A stretch of DNA of 64,000 bases from Castanea sativa. Lineage: Eukaryota > Streptophyta > Magnoliopsida > Fagales > Fagaceae. The stretch covers positions 13,050,001-13,114,000 of the forward strand of contig NC_134017.1 in NCBI RefSeq assembly GCF_040712315.1, written 5' to 3'. Below, in pieces: positions 1 through 9,984 of the stretch. The notes below the pieces were generated by a model. That model ran no database searches. It was not told the DNA's origin and worked only from the letters and a program-made list of their open reading frames with translations. Positions within the stretch are counted from its first letter, which is position 1. Every line of letters starts with the position of its first letter. Both the position numbers and the translations under genes were made by a program.

Positions 1-1356
1 ATGGAACAAAGGGTCACCCTTCTCACAAAAGCACTTGAAGATAAGGACGTCCAAATTGCAACTCTGATGAACAAACTGGAAGTACAAGATTCGGGTGAAT
101 CAAATCCAGACCTTGAGCACCCTCCTGGCTTTACCTTGAAGGGAGAAAACGCTAAGGGTGATAAGGGAAAAGGAGGTGAAGGCACTTCTCAACAAGGACA
201 TTCCACCTCAATGGCCTCGATATCTGTCCAACAACTGCAGGACATGATAACAAACACCATACGAGCACAATATGGAGGTTCTTCTACACATTCTCTCATA
301 TATTCAAAACCTTATACGAAGCGCATTGACGATATGAGAATGCCAAATGGGTATCAACCCCCTAAGTTCTTGCAATTCGATGGCAAGGGAAACCCTAAGC
401 AACACGTTGCGCACTTTGTAGAAATCTGTGAGAACGCAGGGACTCAAGGAGGCCTATTTGTAAAGCAGTTTGTTCGTTCTCTGAAAGGGAATGCCTTTGA
501 TTGGTATACAGATTTGGAACCTGAGTCAATTGATAGTTGGGATCAGTTGGAAAGGGAGTTCCTTAACCGGTTTTACAGCACGCGCCGTACGGTAAGCATG
601 ATGGATCTTACCAATACTAAGCAGTGGAAAGACGAACCCGTTGTTGACTACATCAGTCGGTGGCGTTCTTTGAGTTTAGATTGTAAGGATAGACTGTCTG
701 AAATATCTGCTATAGAAATGTGCATCCAAGGCATGCATTGGGGACTTCTGTACATCCTACAAGGGGTAAAGCCCCAAACATTCGAAGAATTGGCAACTCG
801 TGCGCATGACATGGAATTAAGTATCTCTTGCCATGAAAATATGAAACCTCCCATACCTGAAGAAAAGAAAGAAAGGCGAGAAATAAGGAGAAATGACAGG
901 AATACAAAAAGTAATGTCAAACACTCCATGAATGTCAACCCTGCCCCAGTCAAAATTTCAACAGGAAATGTAAAGGCTAACGAGAAGAGGCCTGAGGGAA
1001 GCCAACGACGCGAGACGCGTCGCTCATCACTCAAGGAATGGGAGCAAAAGGTGTATCCTTTCCTTGACACTGATATACCCGAAATGCTAGAACAACTGCT
1101 CAACTTGAAATTAATTGAATTGCCAGAATGCAAACGACCGGAAGAAGCAGGAAAGGTTGATGACCCGAACTATTGTAAGTATCATCGCATCATAAGTCAT
1201 CCGATCCAAAAATGCTTTGTTCTTAAAGAACTCATCATGAAGCTAGCCAAGGAAAGGAAAATCGACTTAGATGTTGGTGATGTTGCTCAGTCAAACCTTG
1301 TAACATTTGCTTGCGAGTCGCCTAGTTGCATGTCTCCAACTCTAAGCAGAGGGTGA
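1..1356 (+). CDS. gag: Gag polyprotein of element A
   Basis: The frame is open from base 1 and begins with ATG and a coiled-coil-like stretch (residues 1-28), so this may be close to the true start, though the true start could lie upstream. Residues about 120-265 match the Retrotrans_gag capsid region, with the typical W/F-rich FDWY...F..RF..TRR core. Near residue 392 there is a zinc-knuckle-like C-x2-H-x4-H-x4-C motif (from base 1174) instead of the usual CCHC. The frame ends in TGA at 1354-1356, overlapping the next ORF by 31 bases in a different frame. Gag forms the particle in which the element's RNA is reverse transcribed. Confidence 0.9.
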   Translation: MEQRVTLLTKALEDKDVQIATLMNKLEVQDSGESNPDLEHPPGFTLKGENAKGDKGKGGEGTSQQGHSTSMASISVQQLQDMITNTIRAQYGGSSTHSLIYSKPYTKRIDDMRMPNGYQPPKFLQFDGKGNPKQHVAHFVEICENAGTQGGLFVKQFVRSLKGNAFDWYTDLEPESIDSWDQLEREFLNRFYSTRRTVSMMDLTNTKQWKDEPVVDYISRWRSLSLDCKDRLSEISAIEMCIQGMHWGLLYILQGVKPQTFEELATRAHDMELSISCHENMKPPIPEEKKERREIRRNDRNTKSNVKHSMNVNPAPVKISTGNVKANEKRPEGSQRRETRRSSLKEWEQKVYPFLDTDIPEMLEQLLNLKLIELPECKRPEEAGKVDDPNYCKYHRIISHPIQKCFVLKELIMKLAKERKIDLDVGDVAQSNLVTFACESPSCMSPTLSRG

Positions 1357-2366
1357 ATACCATGTTCATCCGATTTGGTTCTTTGGAACCTGTTCAAGTT
1401 CAACTCTCACAAAAAGCATCTGATTATAATTCAAATGATGATAAAAAGTCAACAATGGATGAGGAAGAGGGTTGGACGTTGGTTACTCGTAAGAGATGGA
1501 AGAAGAGACGAGTATTCCCTCTTCATTTGATCACCCAAGAGTCCAGAAGAGCACAAAATCAAATTCAGCCGCAGTCAAGAAGAAAGAATGATAAAAGGAA
1601 AGAAAGACTAAGAACGGAAATGTGCGATGATTCGGCACAAACCCAAAAATTTCGAAGTCTTGTCACATTGGAAGAATTTTTCCCCATAAAATTCTTTCAA
1701 AACAAGTCAGCGGAGGCTGTTCACACGGTCTCTCGTTGTGAGGTTGATGAAAAACAGAAAGGTGTTGACCATGGTAGTTCAAATGAGACTTTGTCGCCTT
1801 TAGAACAACTCAAAACTCAGGTTGATAAAGTGGAACCCTCACAATCCTCCACCTCACCGAAAGAAGGGATCACCCAAGCTCTTGAAAAGCCAAAAATTTA
1901 CACTCCTTGTGCCAATACACTTCAACAAACACAGGAATGTTTCGCTTGCTCTCCAGACTTGACTTTCACTGACGAGGATCTATTGTTAGGCCCTAAGCCT
2001 CACAATCGTCCACTTTATGTCTCTGGTTATGCTCGTGAACAAAAGATTGATCGCATTCTCATTGATGGAGGTTCAACTATTAATATACTACCAAAAATGA
2101 CAATGAGACGACTTGGTCTTGCTATGGAGGAATTATCACACAGTCGCTTGGTCATACAAGGTTTTAACCAAGGAGGACAACGCGCCATTGGCATGATACA
2201 CTTGGAGTTAATTATTGGAGAATTGACAAGCAATGTTTTGTTCCATGTCATTGATGCCAAGACAACCTACAACATGTTGTTAGGACGTCCATGGATCCAT
2301 GGGAACGGAATAGTGCCGTCAACTTTGCACCAATGTTTCAAGTATCTTCAAGGTGGAATAAAATAA
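1326..2366 (+). CDS. Aspartic protease region of element A
   Basis: Residues about 240-325 are a retropepsin-like domain. The active-site segment reads LIDGGSTINI (near base 2060), with DGGS in place of the more common D(S/T)G, and the C-terminal signature LLGRPW is near base 2278. The N-terminal 200 residues are a charged, low-complexity Gag-Pol linker containing the EEEGWTLVTR motif often seen in this family. The frame is -1 relative to gag, and I see no obvious slippery heptamer in the overlap, so an indel is as likely as programmed frameshifting. It ends in TAA at 2364-2366, after which the same frame continues, so that stop looks like a point lesion inside pol. Confidence 0.85.
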   Translation: MHVSNSKQRVNTMFIRFGSLEPVQVQLSQKASDYNSNDDKKSTMDEEEGWTLVTRKRWKKRRVFPLHLITQESRRAQNQIQPQSRRKNDKRKERLRTEMCDDSAQTQKFRSLVTLEEFFPIKFFQNKSAEAVHTVSRCEVDEKQKGVDHGSSNETLSPLEQLKTQVDKVEPSQSSTSPKEGITQALEKPKIYTPCANTLQQTQECFACSPDLTFTDEDLLLGPKPHNRPLYVSGYAREQKIDRILIDGGSTINILPKMTMRRLGLAMEELSHSRLVIQGFNQGGQRAIGMIHLELIIGELTSNVLFHVIDAKTTYNMLLGRPWIHGNGIVPSTLHQCFKYLQGGIK

Positions 2367-3920
2367 GTAGATGCCGACTTGAAGCCTTTTTCTGAAACTG
2401 AAGCTCACTTTGCTGACGCGAAGTTTTATGTAGAAGATGATATCCCTAATGAAGTTCTCCCAGTTGAAGTCCCGTCCATGAAAAGCAAGCAGGGTGAAAA
2501 GAAGCATGTTAAATTCATCACTAGAATGGATGTTCCTTCCTCAAAGGAAGATCCACGACATGGGAATAACCAGTCTAGTGAGTCTACTAGCAATTCAGAG
2601 AAAGCAGATGAAAGATCTACGCCTTCCAATAACCCTCCATTCCTCCGTTATGTACCATTGTCACGCCGCAAAAACGGACAATCACCATTCACGGAATGCC
2701 TTCAATCTACAATGGATATGCGAAGACCTCCTACAAAGCTCACGATGAAGGATGTAGCCATGTTGAAAGAAAATCATGTAATGCCTTTAACCTCATCCAC
2801 AAATCCTTTGCCCTCAAGGCCACTAAATGGATTCGTGAAATCTTCACAAAGTCCGACAGAGCATGGTATTCTACCAAGTGAGCGGACGAAAGAATGGTTT
2901 GACCCAAAGGCATATAGGCTATTAGCCAAAGCAGGCTATGATTTCTCAAAACAAAGCGGCCTAGGGAAACTAATTCCAGAAGCCACTGGAGAAAAGATGC
3001 ACGGCCTTAGTAAAATGCAAGGAAAAATGCGACTTGAAGGGCATGAAATTCCTATCCCAAAGACCGGAATAGGTTATACTCCAGAACCACCAGCTCAAAT
3101 ATGGATCAATAAAAGAAACAATGCTTCAAGTTCCCAATACATAACAGCAGAGGTTGATGAAAGTCCGAATCAGAGAAAAGATCACTCTTCATCACGCATC
3201 TCAGTATTCGATCGCATTAAGGCTTCATCGTCACGAGTTACAGTGTTCGACAGGTTGAATACGGCTTGTTTAACGCAAAGTCGGGACACTTTTGCGTGTG
3301 GATCAGTCTTTAATCGATTGGGGGCAACAAAAAGGCCCATTGATACTTGCTCTCCAAGCTCAATAAACTTTGAGGACCAAAAGGAGGAGAAAGCTAATGA
3401 TGAGATGCGTAGTAGTATTCCTTCACGCATGAAGCGTAACTTTATCTTGGATATCAGCACTGAAGGAGCTCTCAAAGTCAAAAGGCGGACGATTGTACAC
3501 ACAAGTCAGTCACTCGTCCACAATGAGCAAAATAAAGAAGTATCATCCTCGTTTCACATTACAGTAGAAGAAGATATACTGTCAGATGATGAAGCCGCAA
3601 AGAATGAGGTCGATGAAGCTCCCCTAGCCTTGGAAGATGGAGTACAGGCTACAGTTGATGAACTTAAAGAGATCAATTTAGGAACTACTGAAGAACCTCG
3701 ACCAACTTTCATCAGTGCCCTTCTCACGCCTGCAGAAGAAGAAAGATACCTCCAGCTCCTGGTAGAATATAAAGATGTGTTTGCTTGGACTTACAAAGAA
3801 ATGCCTGAGCTCAATCCAAGTATTGCTTTACACCATTTGGCAGTAAAGAAAGGCGTGCACCCAGTAAAACAAGCTCAAAGACGCTTTCGGCCGGAGCTTA
3901 TCCCTCAAATAGAAACTGAG
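2367..3920 (+). pseudogene. pol: Pol of element A, N-terminal part, cut by plastid DNA insertion
   Basis: The frame continues from the protease ORF past the TAA at 2364-2366; the first ATG is at 2379. A G-patch-like segment lies at about 2908-3075 (KAGYDFSKQSGLGKLIPEA and following), a known feature of this Tat group. The RT N-terminus (LLVEYKDVFAWTYKEMPEL, then the [10 protein letters not shown] motif) occupies about 3740-3920. Homology stops exactly at base 3920 and resumes at 4315 in the frame expected once the 394-bp insert is discounted. The frame as it stands runs 30 bases into the insert and stops at 3948-3950. Confidence 0.88.
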
Positions 3921-4175
3921 TTCTTGGATCATCAAACCGCCACCCATTAATACAACACCGACATTATTTGATTCCAAATTCAGAGCAATGCCTATTGTAC
4001 CCTCTTCAAATTCTACTAATTCACCCGCCATTACTTCATCAAGACCATAAATACGGGCAATGCCGTCGCCTACTTGAAGTACGGTACCGGTATTTACAAC
4101 CTTTACTTCTCTATTATATTGCTCAATACGTTCCCGAATAATATTACTAATTTCATCCGCTCGAAGGGTTACCAT
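3921..4175 (-). pseudogene. atpA: Plastid ATP synthase CF1 alpha subunit, N-terminal fragment
   Basis: ATG at 4175-4173 opens 85 codons that match the start of the chloroplast ATP synthase alpha chain, including [20 protein letters not shown] and [18 protein letters not shown]. One residue near the cut end (MGGGLMIQ) appears substituted relative to the usual plastid MGDG. The coding sequence ends at the insertion junction, and the open frame then runs into retrotransposon DNA read backwards. It has no function here; in the plastid the protein is part of the F1 head of ATP synthase. Confidence 0.95.
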
Positions 4176-4249
4176 GAGTATTTCTTAATTATTTTTTGGA
4201 AAAAAAAAAATAATGCCTACAGTAGACAGTAGAAGGACTAATCGATTAT

Positions 4250-4314
4250 TTATGTCAGCGTCCCAAACATGCCAATATTAGCATTGATGGTACGTAAATG
4301 TAACTCGTTGTTCA
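4250..4314 (-). pseudogene. atpF: Plastid ATP synthase CF0 subunit I (b), C-terminal fragment
   Basis: The minus strand reads NNELHLRTINANIGMFGTLT followed by TAA at 4252-4250, which resembles the C-terminus of plastid AtpF. It sits directly upstream of the atpA fragment, as in the chloroplast operon. Only 20 codons are present, so the call leans on gene order as well as sequence. Confidence 0.8.
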
Positions 4315-7300
4315 GTCAATAAGCTAATTGAGGCAGGCTTCATCCGTGAAGTACAGTATCCGGAGTGGATCGCTAATATCGTCCCTGTCAAAAAGAAGAA
4401 TGGACAAATCCGGGTGTGCGTTGACTTCCGTGATCTGAACAATGCATGTCCCAAGGATGATTTTCCGTTGCCTATCACTGAGATCATGGTTGACGCCACT
4501 ACTGGTCATGAAGCCTTATCTTTCATGGATGGCTCTTCTGGTTACAACCAAATTCGAATGAATCCTAAGGATGAAGAGTTCACAGCTTTTCGTACCCCTA
4601 AAGGTATTTACTGTTACAAAGTGATGCCTTTTGGATTAAAGAACGCTGGTGCTACTTATCAACGAGCCATGCAAAAGATCTTTGATAATGTACTTCATAA
4701 GTACGTGGAGTGTTATGTCGATGATCTGGTGGTTAAATCAAAAAGGAGGGAAGACCATCTGGTAGATTTGCGATCCGTGTTCAACCGCTTAAGAAAGTAT
4801 CAGCTTAAAATGAACCCTCGCAAATGCGCTTTCGGTGTAACATCCGGGAAATTTCTTGGTTTCGTTGTTAGGCACCGCGGTATTGAAATTGACCAATCCA
4901 AAATTGAAGCCATCCAGAAAATGCCAGAGCCTAAGAACCTGCGAGAACTTAGAGGCTTGCAAGGAAAACTAGCTTACATACGACGATTCATTTCAAACTT
5001 GGTAGGTCGATGTCAACCTTTCAATAGATTAATGAAAAAGGATGCACACTTTCAATGGGATGAGGCTTGCAGCAATGCTTTTGCGCGCATCAAAAGATAC
5101 TTGCTTAATCCTCCAGTTTTAGGTGCTCCTATCCCGGGAAAGCCTTTGGTGTTGTACATCGCGGCACAAGAAAGGTCTCTAGGTGCTCTTATGGCACAAG
5201 AAAATAAAGAAGGGAAAGAAAGAGCCCTTTATTATTTGAGTCGGACTCTCAATGGAGCTGAATTAAATTATTCTCCTATTGAAAAGATGTGCCTCGCTCT
5301 TTTCTTTGCCGTAGACAAACTGGAACATTACATGCAAGCACATACGGTCCGTTTGATAGCAAAAGTGGATCCGGTTAAATATGTCCTCTCCAGGCCAGTG
5401 GTTTCGGGTCGCATAGCTCGATGGGCAGTCTTGCTGCAACAATACGACCTTACATATGTTCCGCAAAAAGCCATCAAAGGACAAGTATTGGCAGATTTCT
5501 TAGCTGATCACCCAGTTCCATCTGATTGGGAATTCTCTGATGATTTCCCAGACGAGGATGTGTTTTACATTGAAGTAATGCCACCATGGATGATGTTTTT
5601 CGATGGGGCTGCACGTCAAGAAGGAGCGGGGGCAGGTGTAGTGTTTGTTTCTCCACAACGACAAATACTTCTATATTCGTTCTCATTAAGTGAACTTTGC
5701 TCCAACAATGTAGCCGAATATCAAGCATTGATCATTGGTCTACAAATGGCCATTGAAATTGGCATATCGCATCTCGAAGTCTTTGGGGATTCCAAATTAA
5801 TTATCAACCAAACCTTGGAGCAGTATGATGTCAAGAAAGAGGACCTTGTCCCTTATTGCAAATATGCGAAGAAATTGCTCACAAATTTTGAGGCAATTAC
5901 ATTGGAGCATATACCGAGGAAGGAGAATAGACAGGCTGATGCTTTAGCTAATCTGGCTACCACCTTAGCATTATCCCAAGAAGAGACTGCCAAAGTTGCT
6001 GTTTCCCAAAGGTGGGTGGTGCCTTCCGTGATTGAAGAAGAAAAAAAAGAAAATCAGGCCAACGTCATTTCTGTATGCCTTGTCGAAAAGGAAGATTGGC
6101 GACAAACGCTCATTGAGTACCTTCAACATGGAAGACTCCCAGATGATGTACGCCATAAGACTGAAGTTCGGCGAAGGGCTGCTCGATTTATTTACTATAA
6201 AGAAACTCTCTTCCGCCGTTCATTTGATGGTTTGTTTCTCCGTTGCTTAGGAGAGGAAGAGGCTAAACAAGCCTTAGAAGAAGCTCATTCTGGAATATGT
6301 GGTGCACACCAATCAGGTCCTAAGTTACACTACAGGATCAAGCGAATGGGTTACTATTGGCCTACGATGGTGCAAGATTCCATGGAGTATGCTAAGAAGT
6401 GCGAAGCTTGTCAATATCATGCAAACTTCATCCATCAACCACCAGAACCTCTACACCCAACTGTAGCTTCTTGGCCTTTTGATGCATGGGGGCTTGACGC
6501 AATAGGACCATTACCAAAATCATCTGGCGGACATTTGTATATCTTGGCTGCAACTGATTACTTCTCGAAATGGGCAGAAGCTGTGCCTCTTAGGGAAGTA
6601 AAGAAAGAGACGGTGGTCAATTTTATCCGAACTCACTTGATCTATCGGTATGGTGTCCCTCGATATATCATAACCGATAATGGCAAACCGTTTCAGAATA
6701 GGTTGATGACAGAGTTGTGCGAGAAATTTGCATTCAAACAGTACAATTCTTCTATGTACAATGCCCCAGCAAATGGATTAGCTGAAGCTTTTAACAAAAC
6801 TCTTGGCAGTTTGTTAAAGAAAGTGGTATCCAAAACTAAGCGAGACTGGCATGAAAGAATTGGAGAAGCATTATGGGCATATCGAACAACATTTCGAACG
6901 CCTACTCAAGCAACCCCGTATTCTCTCGTTTATGGAGTAGAAGCTATCCTTCCCTTAGAACGCCAGATCCCATCACTACGGATCGCCATTCAAGAAGGAT
7001 TAACTGAAGAGGAAAATGCCAAGCTTAGGTTGCAAGAGTTGGAGGCACTGGATGAGAAAAGGCTCGAGGCCCAACAACGCCTTGAGTGCTATCAAGCTCG
7101 TTTGTCAAGCGCATTCAATAAAAAAGTTAAACCACGATCATTCCAAGTTGGTGACTTAGTCCTCGCTGTTCGAAGACCTATCATCATGACTCATCGTACA
7201 GGCGGTAAGTTCACCTCGAAATGGGATGGACCTTATGTTGTACAAGAAGTCTACACTAATGGAGCTTACAAGTTGATTGACCAAGAGGGTATAAGGATCG

Positions 7301-7341
7301 GCCCCATCAATGGGAAGTTCCTCAAACGCTTCTATGCTTGA
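4315..7341 (+). CDS. pol: Pol of element A, C-terminal part: RT, RNase H, second RNase H, integrase
   Basis: Open from the insertion junction to TGA at 7339-7341; the first ATG is at 4414, inside RT. RT shows the YVDD active site at 4714-4725 and the FGLKNA motif upstream. The RT-linked RNase H spans about 5150-5510. A second, archaeal-type RNase H spans about 5575-5960 (FFDGAA, VFGDSKL, ENRQADALANLA). Integrase follows: an HHCC zinc-binding region at about 6288-6412, then catalytic Asp near 6497 (GLDAIG), Asp near 6677 (ITDNGKPF) and Glu near 6785. A basic C-terminal chromodomain-less tail (FQVGDLVLAVRR) ends the protein. This half is remarkably intact; only the insert and the upstream stop disable it. 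Confidence 0.93.
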   Translation, partial: VNKLIEAGFIREVQYPEWIANIVPVKKKNGQIRVCVDFRDLNNACPKDDFPLPITEIMVDATTGHEALSFMDGSSGYNQIRMNPKDEEFTAFRTPKGIYCYKVMPFGLKNAGATYQRAMQKIFDNVLHKYVECYVDDLVVKSKRREDHLVDLRSVFNRLRKYQLKMNPRKCAFGVTSGKFLGFVVRHRGIEIDQSKIEAIQKMPEPKNLRELRGLQGKLAYIRRFISNLVGRCQPFNRLMKKDAHFQWDEACSNAFARIKRYLLNPPVLGAPIPGKPLVLYIAAQERSLGALMAQENKEGKERALYYLSRTLNGAELNYSPIEKMCLALFFAVDKLEHYMQAHTVRLIAKVDPVKYVLSRPVVSGRIARWAVLLQQYDLTYVPQKAIKGQVLADFLADHPVPSDWEFSDDFPDEDVFYIEVMPPWMMFFDGAARQEGAGAGVVFVSPQRQILLYSFSLSELCSNNVAEYQALIIGLQMAIEIGISHLEVFGDSKLIINQTLEQYDVKKEDLVPYCKYAKKLLTNFEAITLEHIPRKENRQADALANLATTLALSQEETAKVAVSQRWVVPSVIEEEKKENQANVISVCLVEKEDWRQTLIEYLQHGRLPDDVRHKTEVRRRAARFIYYKETLFRRSFDGLFLRCLGEEEAKQALEEAHSGICGAHQSGPKLHYRIKRMGYYWPTMVQDSMEYAKKCEACQYHANFIHQPPEPLHPTVASWPFDAWGLDAIGPLPKSSGGHLYILAATDYFSKWAEAVPLREVKKETVVNFIRTHLIYRYGVPRYIITDNGKPFQNRLMTELCEKFAFKQYNSSMYNAPANGLAEAFNKTLGSLLKKVVSKTKRDWHERIGEALWAYRTTFRTPTQATPYSLVYGVEAILPLERQIPSLRIAIQEGLTEEENAKLRLQELEALDEKRLEAQQRLECYQARLSSAFNKKVKPRSFQVGDLVLAVRRPIIMTHRTGGKFTSKWDGPYVVQEVYTNGAYKLIDQEGIRIGPINGKFLKRFYA

Positions 7342-7471
7342 AAATCAAGAATTGCTCCTCGGTAAGAGTTTAAACTACCCACTGCAGCACTACAAGGGTA
7401 CATGATGTTTTCCCATTACCTTTGAAAGTGCACAAATAAGGAGAAATTAATCCCACTCTATGTCACCACTT

Positions 7472-7640
7472 GTGAGTGTGGCGTAGTGGTTGGATGTCCA
7501 TGTCACCCTTGAGGCCAAGGTCTCGGGTTCGATTAGAGATGATACCCACTATTGCACAATTGGTACCCATGAAATGCCGTGGGGTGTAGGGCAAGGATTA
7601 CACACGTGAGCCCTCCCTTTTTGTAAAAAAGAAAAACAAA
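7472..7640 (+). mobile_element. tRNA-derived SINE inside element A
   Basis: A Pol III A box (TGGCGTAGTGG, 7479-7489) and B box (GGTTCGATTA, 7526-7535) lie about 37 bases apart, as in tRNA genes. They are followed by a non-tRNA body and a long A-rich tail from about 7626. No cloverleaf can be drawn, so this is a SINE and not a tRNA gene. I could not fix the ends by a target duplication. It lies 130 bp behind the integrase stop. Confidence 0.75.
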
Positions 7641-7780
7641 AAAAAAACAAAAACAAAAAAAAAACAAAAAAAACAAAAAAAAAAAAACAAAACAAAAGAA
7701 AAAAAAAATCATCAAAAACAAAACAAAAGAAAAAAAATCATCAAAAACAAAGCAAAAGAAAAATTTTTAAAAAAAATTTG
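7621..7780. repeat. A-rich simple sequence, SINE tail
   Basis: The stretch is almost pure A broken by single C or G, including three repeats of a 'atcatcaaaaacaaa' phrase. It looks like an expanded and slipped SINE tail. A small T-rich ORF on the minus strand here is an artefact of the tract. Confidence 0.85.
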
Positions 7781-8204
7781 GTTGAACTACGTAAATGACT
7801 TGATCCCTCTCTAGGGTACGTAGGCAGCTTAGTACTTTTCACTAAGTTCAGTCACATAAAAAGAAGAAGGATTGTCAGTCTAGGCTATATTGTCTCTCTT
7901 CTAGGATGCGTCACTTCACAACTCTGAAATTTGAACCACATCATCTCCCTTCTGAGTGGTGTTGTTTCACATCATGTCTCTAAAATCTGGACAATGTCAC
8001 CTTCCTCCAACATCTGAAGTTGATGTTGCATCATCGCTCCTCTAAGGGCATGTTCGTGCAATGTCAAAATCATGGCGGCATTCTTCTCACATCTTCAAGG
8101 TTTTATTGGCATCTCTTTGCATCCTCAAAGTCTTGATGGGAGCTTCTTGAAACTTCAAACTTCATTATAAAGGCCAATATTAGTATAGCTTCTGTGCAAA
8201 TGGA

Positions 8205-8660
8205 GTGTTGACACGATTTCATGGCAAAGATGAATGTTGGCATAACTTCTGTGCAAATGAAGTGTTGACGTAGCTTCATGGCAAAGATGAATGTTGGCAT
8301 AGCTTCTGTGCAAATGAAGTGTTGACGTAGTTTCATGGCAAAGATGAATGTTGGCATAGCTTCTGTGCAAATGGAGTGTTGACGTAGCTTCATGGCAAAG
8401 ATGAATGTTGGCATAGCTTCTGTGCAAATGGAGTGTTGACGTAGCTTCATGGCAAAAATGAATGTTGGCATAGCTTCTGTGCAAATGGAGTGTTGACGTA
8501 GCTTCATGGCAAAGATGAATGTTGGCATAGCTTCTGTGCAAATAAAGTGTTGACGTAGCTTCATGGCAAAGATGAATGTTGGCATAGCTTCTGTGCAAAT
8601 GAAGTGTTGACGTAGCTTCATGGCAAAGATGAATGTTGGCATGATTTCTGTGCAAATGAA
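8205..8660. repeat. 57-bp tandem array, 8 full units, in element A 3' spacer
   Basis: Units begin GTGTTGACGTAGCTTCATGG at 8205, 8262, 8319, 8376, 8433, 8490, 8547 and 8604, with a partial ninth at 8661; the register never slips. Units differ by only a few substitutions. Because 57 is a multiple of three, two overlapping minus-strand frames stay open for 191-195 codons, which is a by-product of the repeat. Tat/Ogre-type retrotransposons are known to carry tandem repeats in this position. Confidence 0.95.
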
Positions 8661-9529
8661 GTGTTGACGTAGCTTTATGGGCGATAGCATTATTGTCTAG
8701 CTGAATATCCTTATGGAAACGTCGTTGCAAAGACGAATATCACTAAAAGATTGTTGATGCAAGAAAAGAATGTAACAACATGAAGGCATACGTTCTTGCA
8801 ACGTTGCTATCAATGAAATACAAAGTCACCAAATGAAGGCGAACACTTCTATGAGAACGTCAACGCGAAGTTTGATATCAAAACCCAAAGATCAAGGAAA
8901 CTGAGCTGCAAAACAAAAACAAGCAACAACAAAAAAAGCAAAGTCAGAAGAAAATCTCATTGCATGGCTAAACAAAGGATAAAAGAAAAAAAAAAATCTT
9001 AAAAGCTGGAGAAGAAGACTGAAGGCTGGTTCTTGCATCCTTGAAATAAAGCATCATGATTCCCTAAAAAAAAAAAAAAAAAATCAGTGAAAATTTTAAT
9101 AATAATAAACAAATAAATAATGAATAAAAAAAAAAAAAAAAAAAAAAGATCTCTACACTTTTATTCAGAAGATTACACTTTGAATAAATGTATGTATGCC
9201 CGTATGGCTTTATATAGAAAATATTTCTGGGATAAACAGACAAAAAAAAAGAGGAGGAGTCCAACAATGCTGCTTCTCTTCCAAATTTTCAAAGTTCTCT
9301 GACAAAGATGACCCAAAGAATCAACATTCAGCGGCCACCATAATGTCTTCATCCTGTCAGGGCGGCCACCACAAAATTAGACCAGAGAAAAAGAAAGCTA
9401 TAAGTCCAACAAAGACTCACGACTTTCTCGTCCAAATTTGTGAAAATTCAGACCTTATTTCACAAATCTGACACCACAGGAGTCTTCTACAATCTTCGAT
9501 CCGCCAAACCTGAAAGTTTCAGGCCCAGA
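8661..9529. other. Non-coding spacer of element A
   Basis: This stretch holds the end of the tandem array, several A tracts (9066-9083, 9126-9148) and no coding sequence I can support. The short ORFs across it are bounded by homopolymers. Confidence 0.7.
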
Positions 9530-9935
9530 TACCAAGCCACGCGCATCCACGCGCCTCCACAAGCTACAAAGGGGTCGCAGCCTACACCTCCATATTTATA
9601 CAAACCCAGACTTAATTTCAGGAAAGCAGCATTACCATTCGATCCAGCGGCCCCAGATCGACAAAACCCAAAAATCTCAAGTCCAAAAAATGACGCACGC
9701 GCTGCCACGCGCCGCCAGAAAGTCCGGCAAGTCCAGCGTCAGTTGCACGCGCTTCCACGCGCCGCTGGATAAATTCACGCTCAGCCACGCGCCGGCTTCA
9801 TCTCACGCGCTCGCACGCGCCACGCGTGACACGCGCTCCTCATCGATGACGTCACGGATGATGTCATCCTCCTGGCCCGGTTCGACTCGCTTAGACCCGG
9901 TTCAACCCGGAAAATCCGACCCGGATCCGGACCGC
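9530..9935. other. CpG-rich block with repeated CACGCG motifs
   Basis: CACGCGC-like words recur more than ten times between 9538 and 9835, next to a TGACGTCA palindrome near 9846 and ACCCGG/GACCCGG words to 9930. The surrounding DNA is AT-rich. A run of about 22 A follows at 9940. No protein frame through it is convincing. Confidence 0.7.
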
Positions 9936-9984
9936 CTGAAAAAAAAAAAAAAAAAAAAAAACTTTGACAAATTAAGACTTTGAC

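Larger units (their letters stand above)
3921..4314 (-). other. Nuclear insertion of plastid DNA (NUPT): atpF end - spacer - atpA start
   Basis: Read on the minus strand, this 394-bp block holds the last 20 codons and stop of plastid atpF (4314-4250), about 74 bp of spacer, and the first 85 codons of plastid atpA (4175-3921). The order, orientation and spacing are those of the chloroplast atpF-atpA operon. Both ends are sharp: retrotransposon coding sequence reaches 3920 and resumes at 4315 with no bases missing. I see no target duplication and no inverted repeats, so the structure fits capture of organelle DNA at a double-strand break by end joining. The reading depends on recognising the plastid genes; no alignment was run. 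Confidence 0.93.

Noticed and set aside
1326..1356. Programmed -1 frameshift between gag and protease of element A
   Set aside because: The overlap holds no clear slippery heptamer, and the copy has other lesions; an indel is at least as likely.
3828..4175. 115-codon minus-strand ORF as an atpA gene
   Set aside because: Only the first 85 codons are atpA; the rest is retrotransposon DNA read backwards, so it is a fragment in a plastid insert.
7479..7535. tRNA gene suggested by A and B boxes
   Set aside because: No acceptor stem or cloverleaf can be formed, and an A-rich tail follows; a SINE explains it.
8103..8730. Two overlapping minus-strand ORFs of 195 and 191 codons with a 19-residue repeat
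   Set aside because: They follow from a 57-bp repeat whose unit is divisible by three and free of stops; no promoter, codon bias or domain supports a protein.
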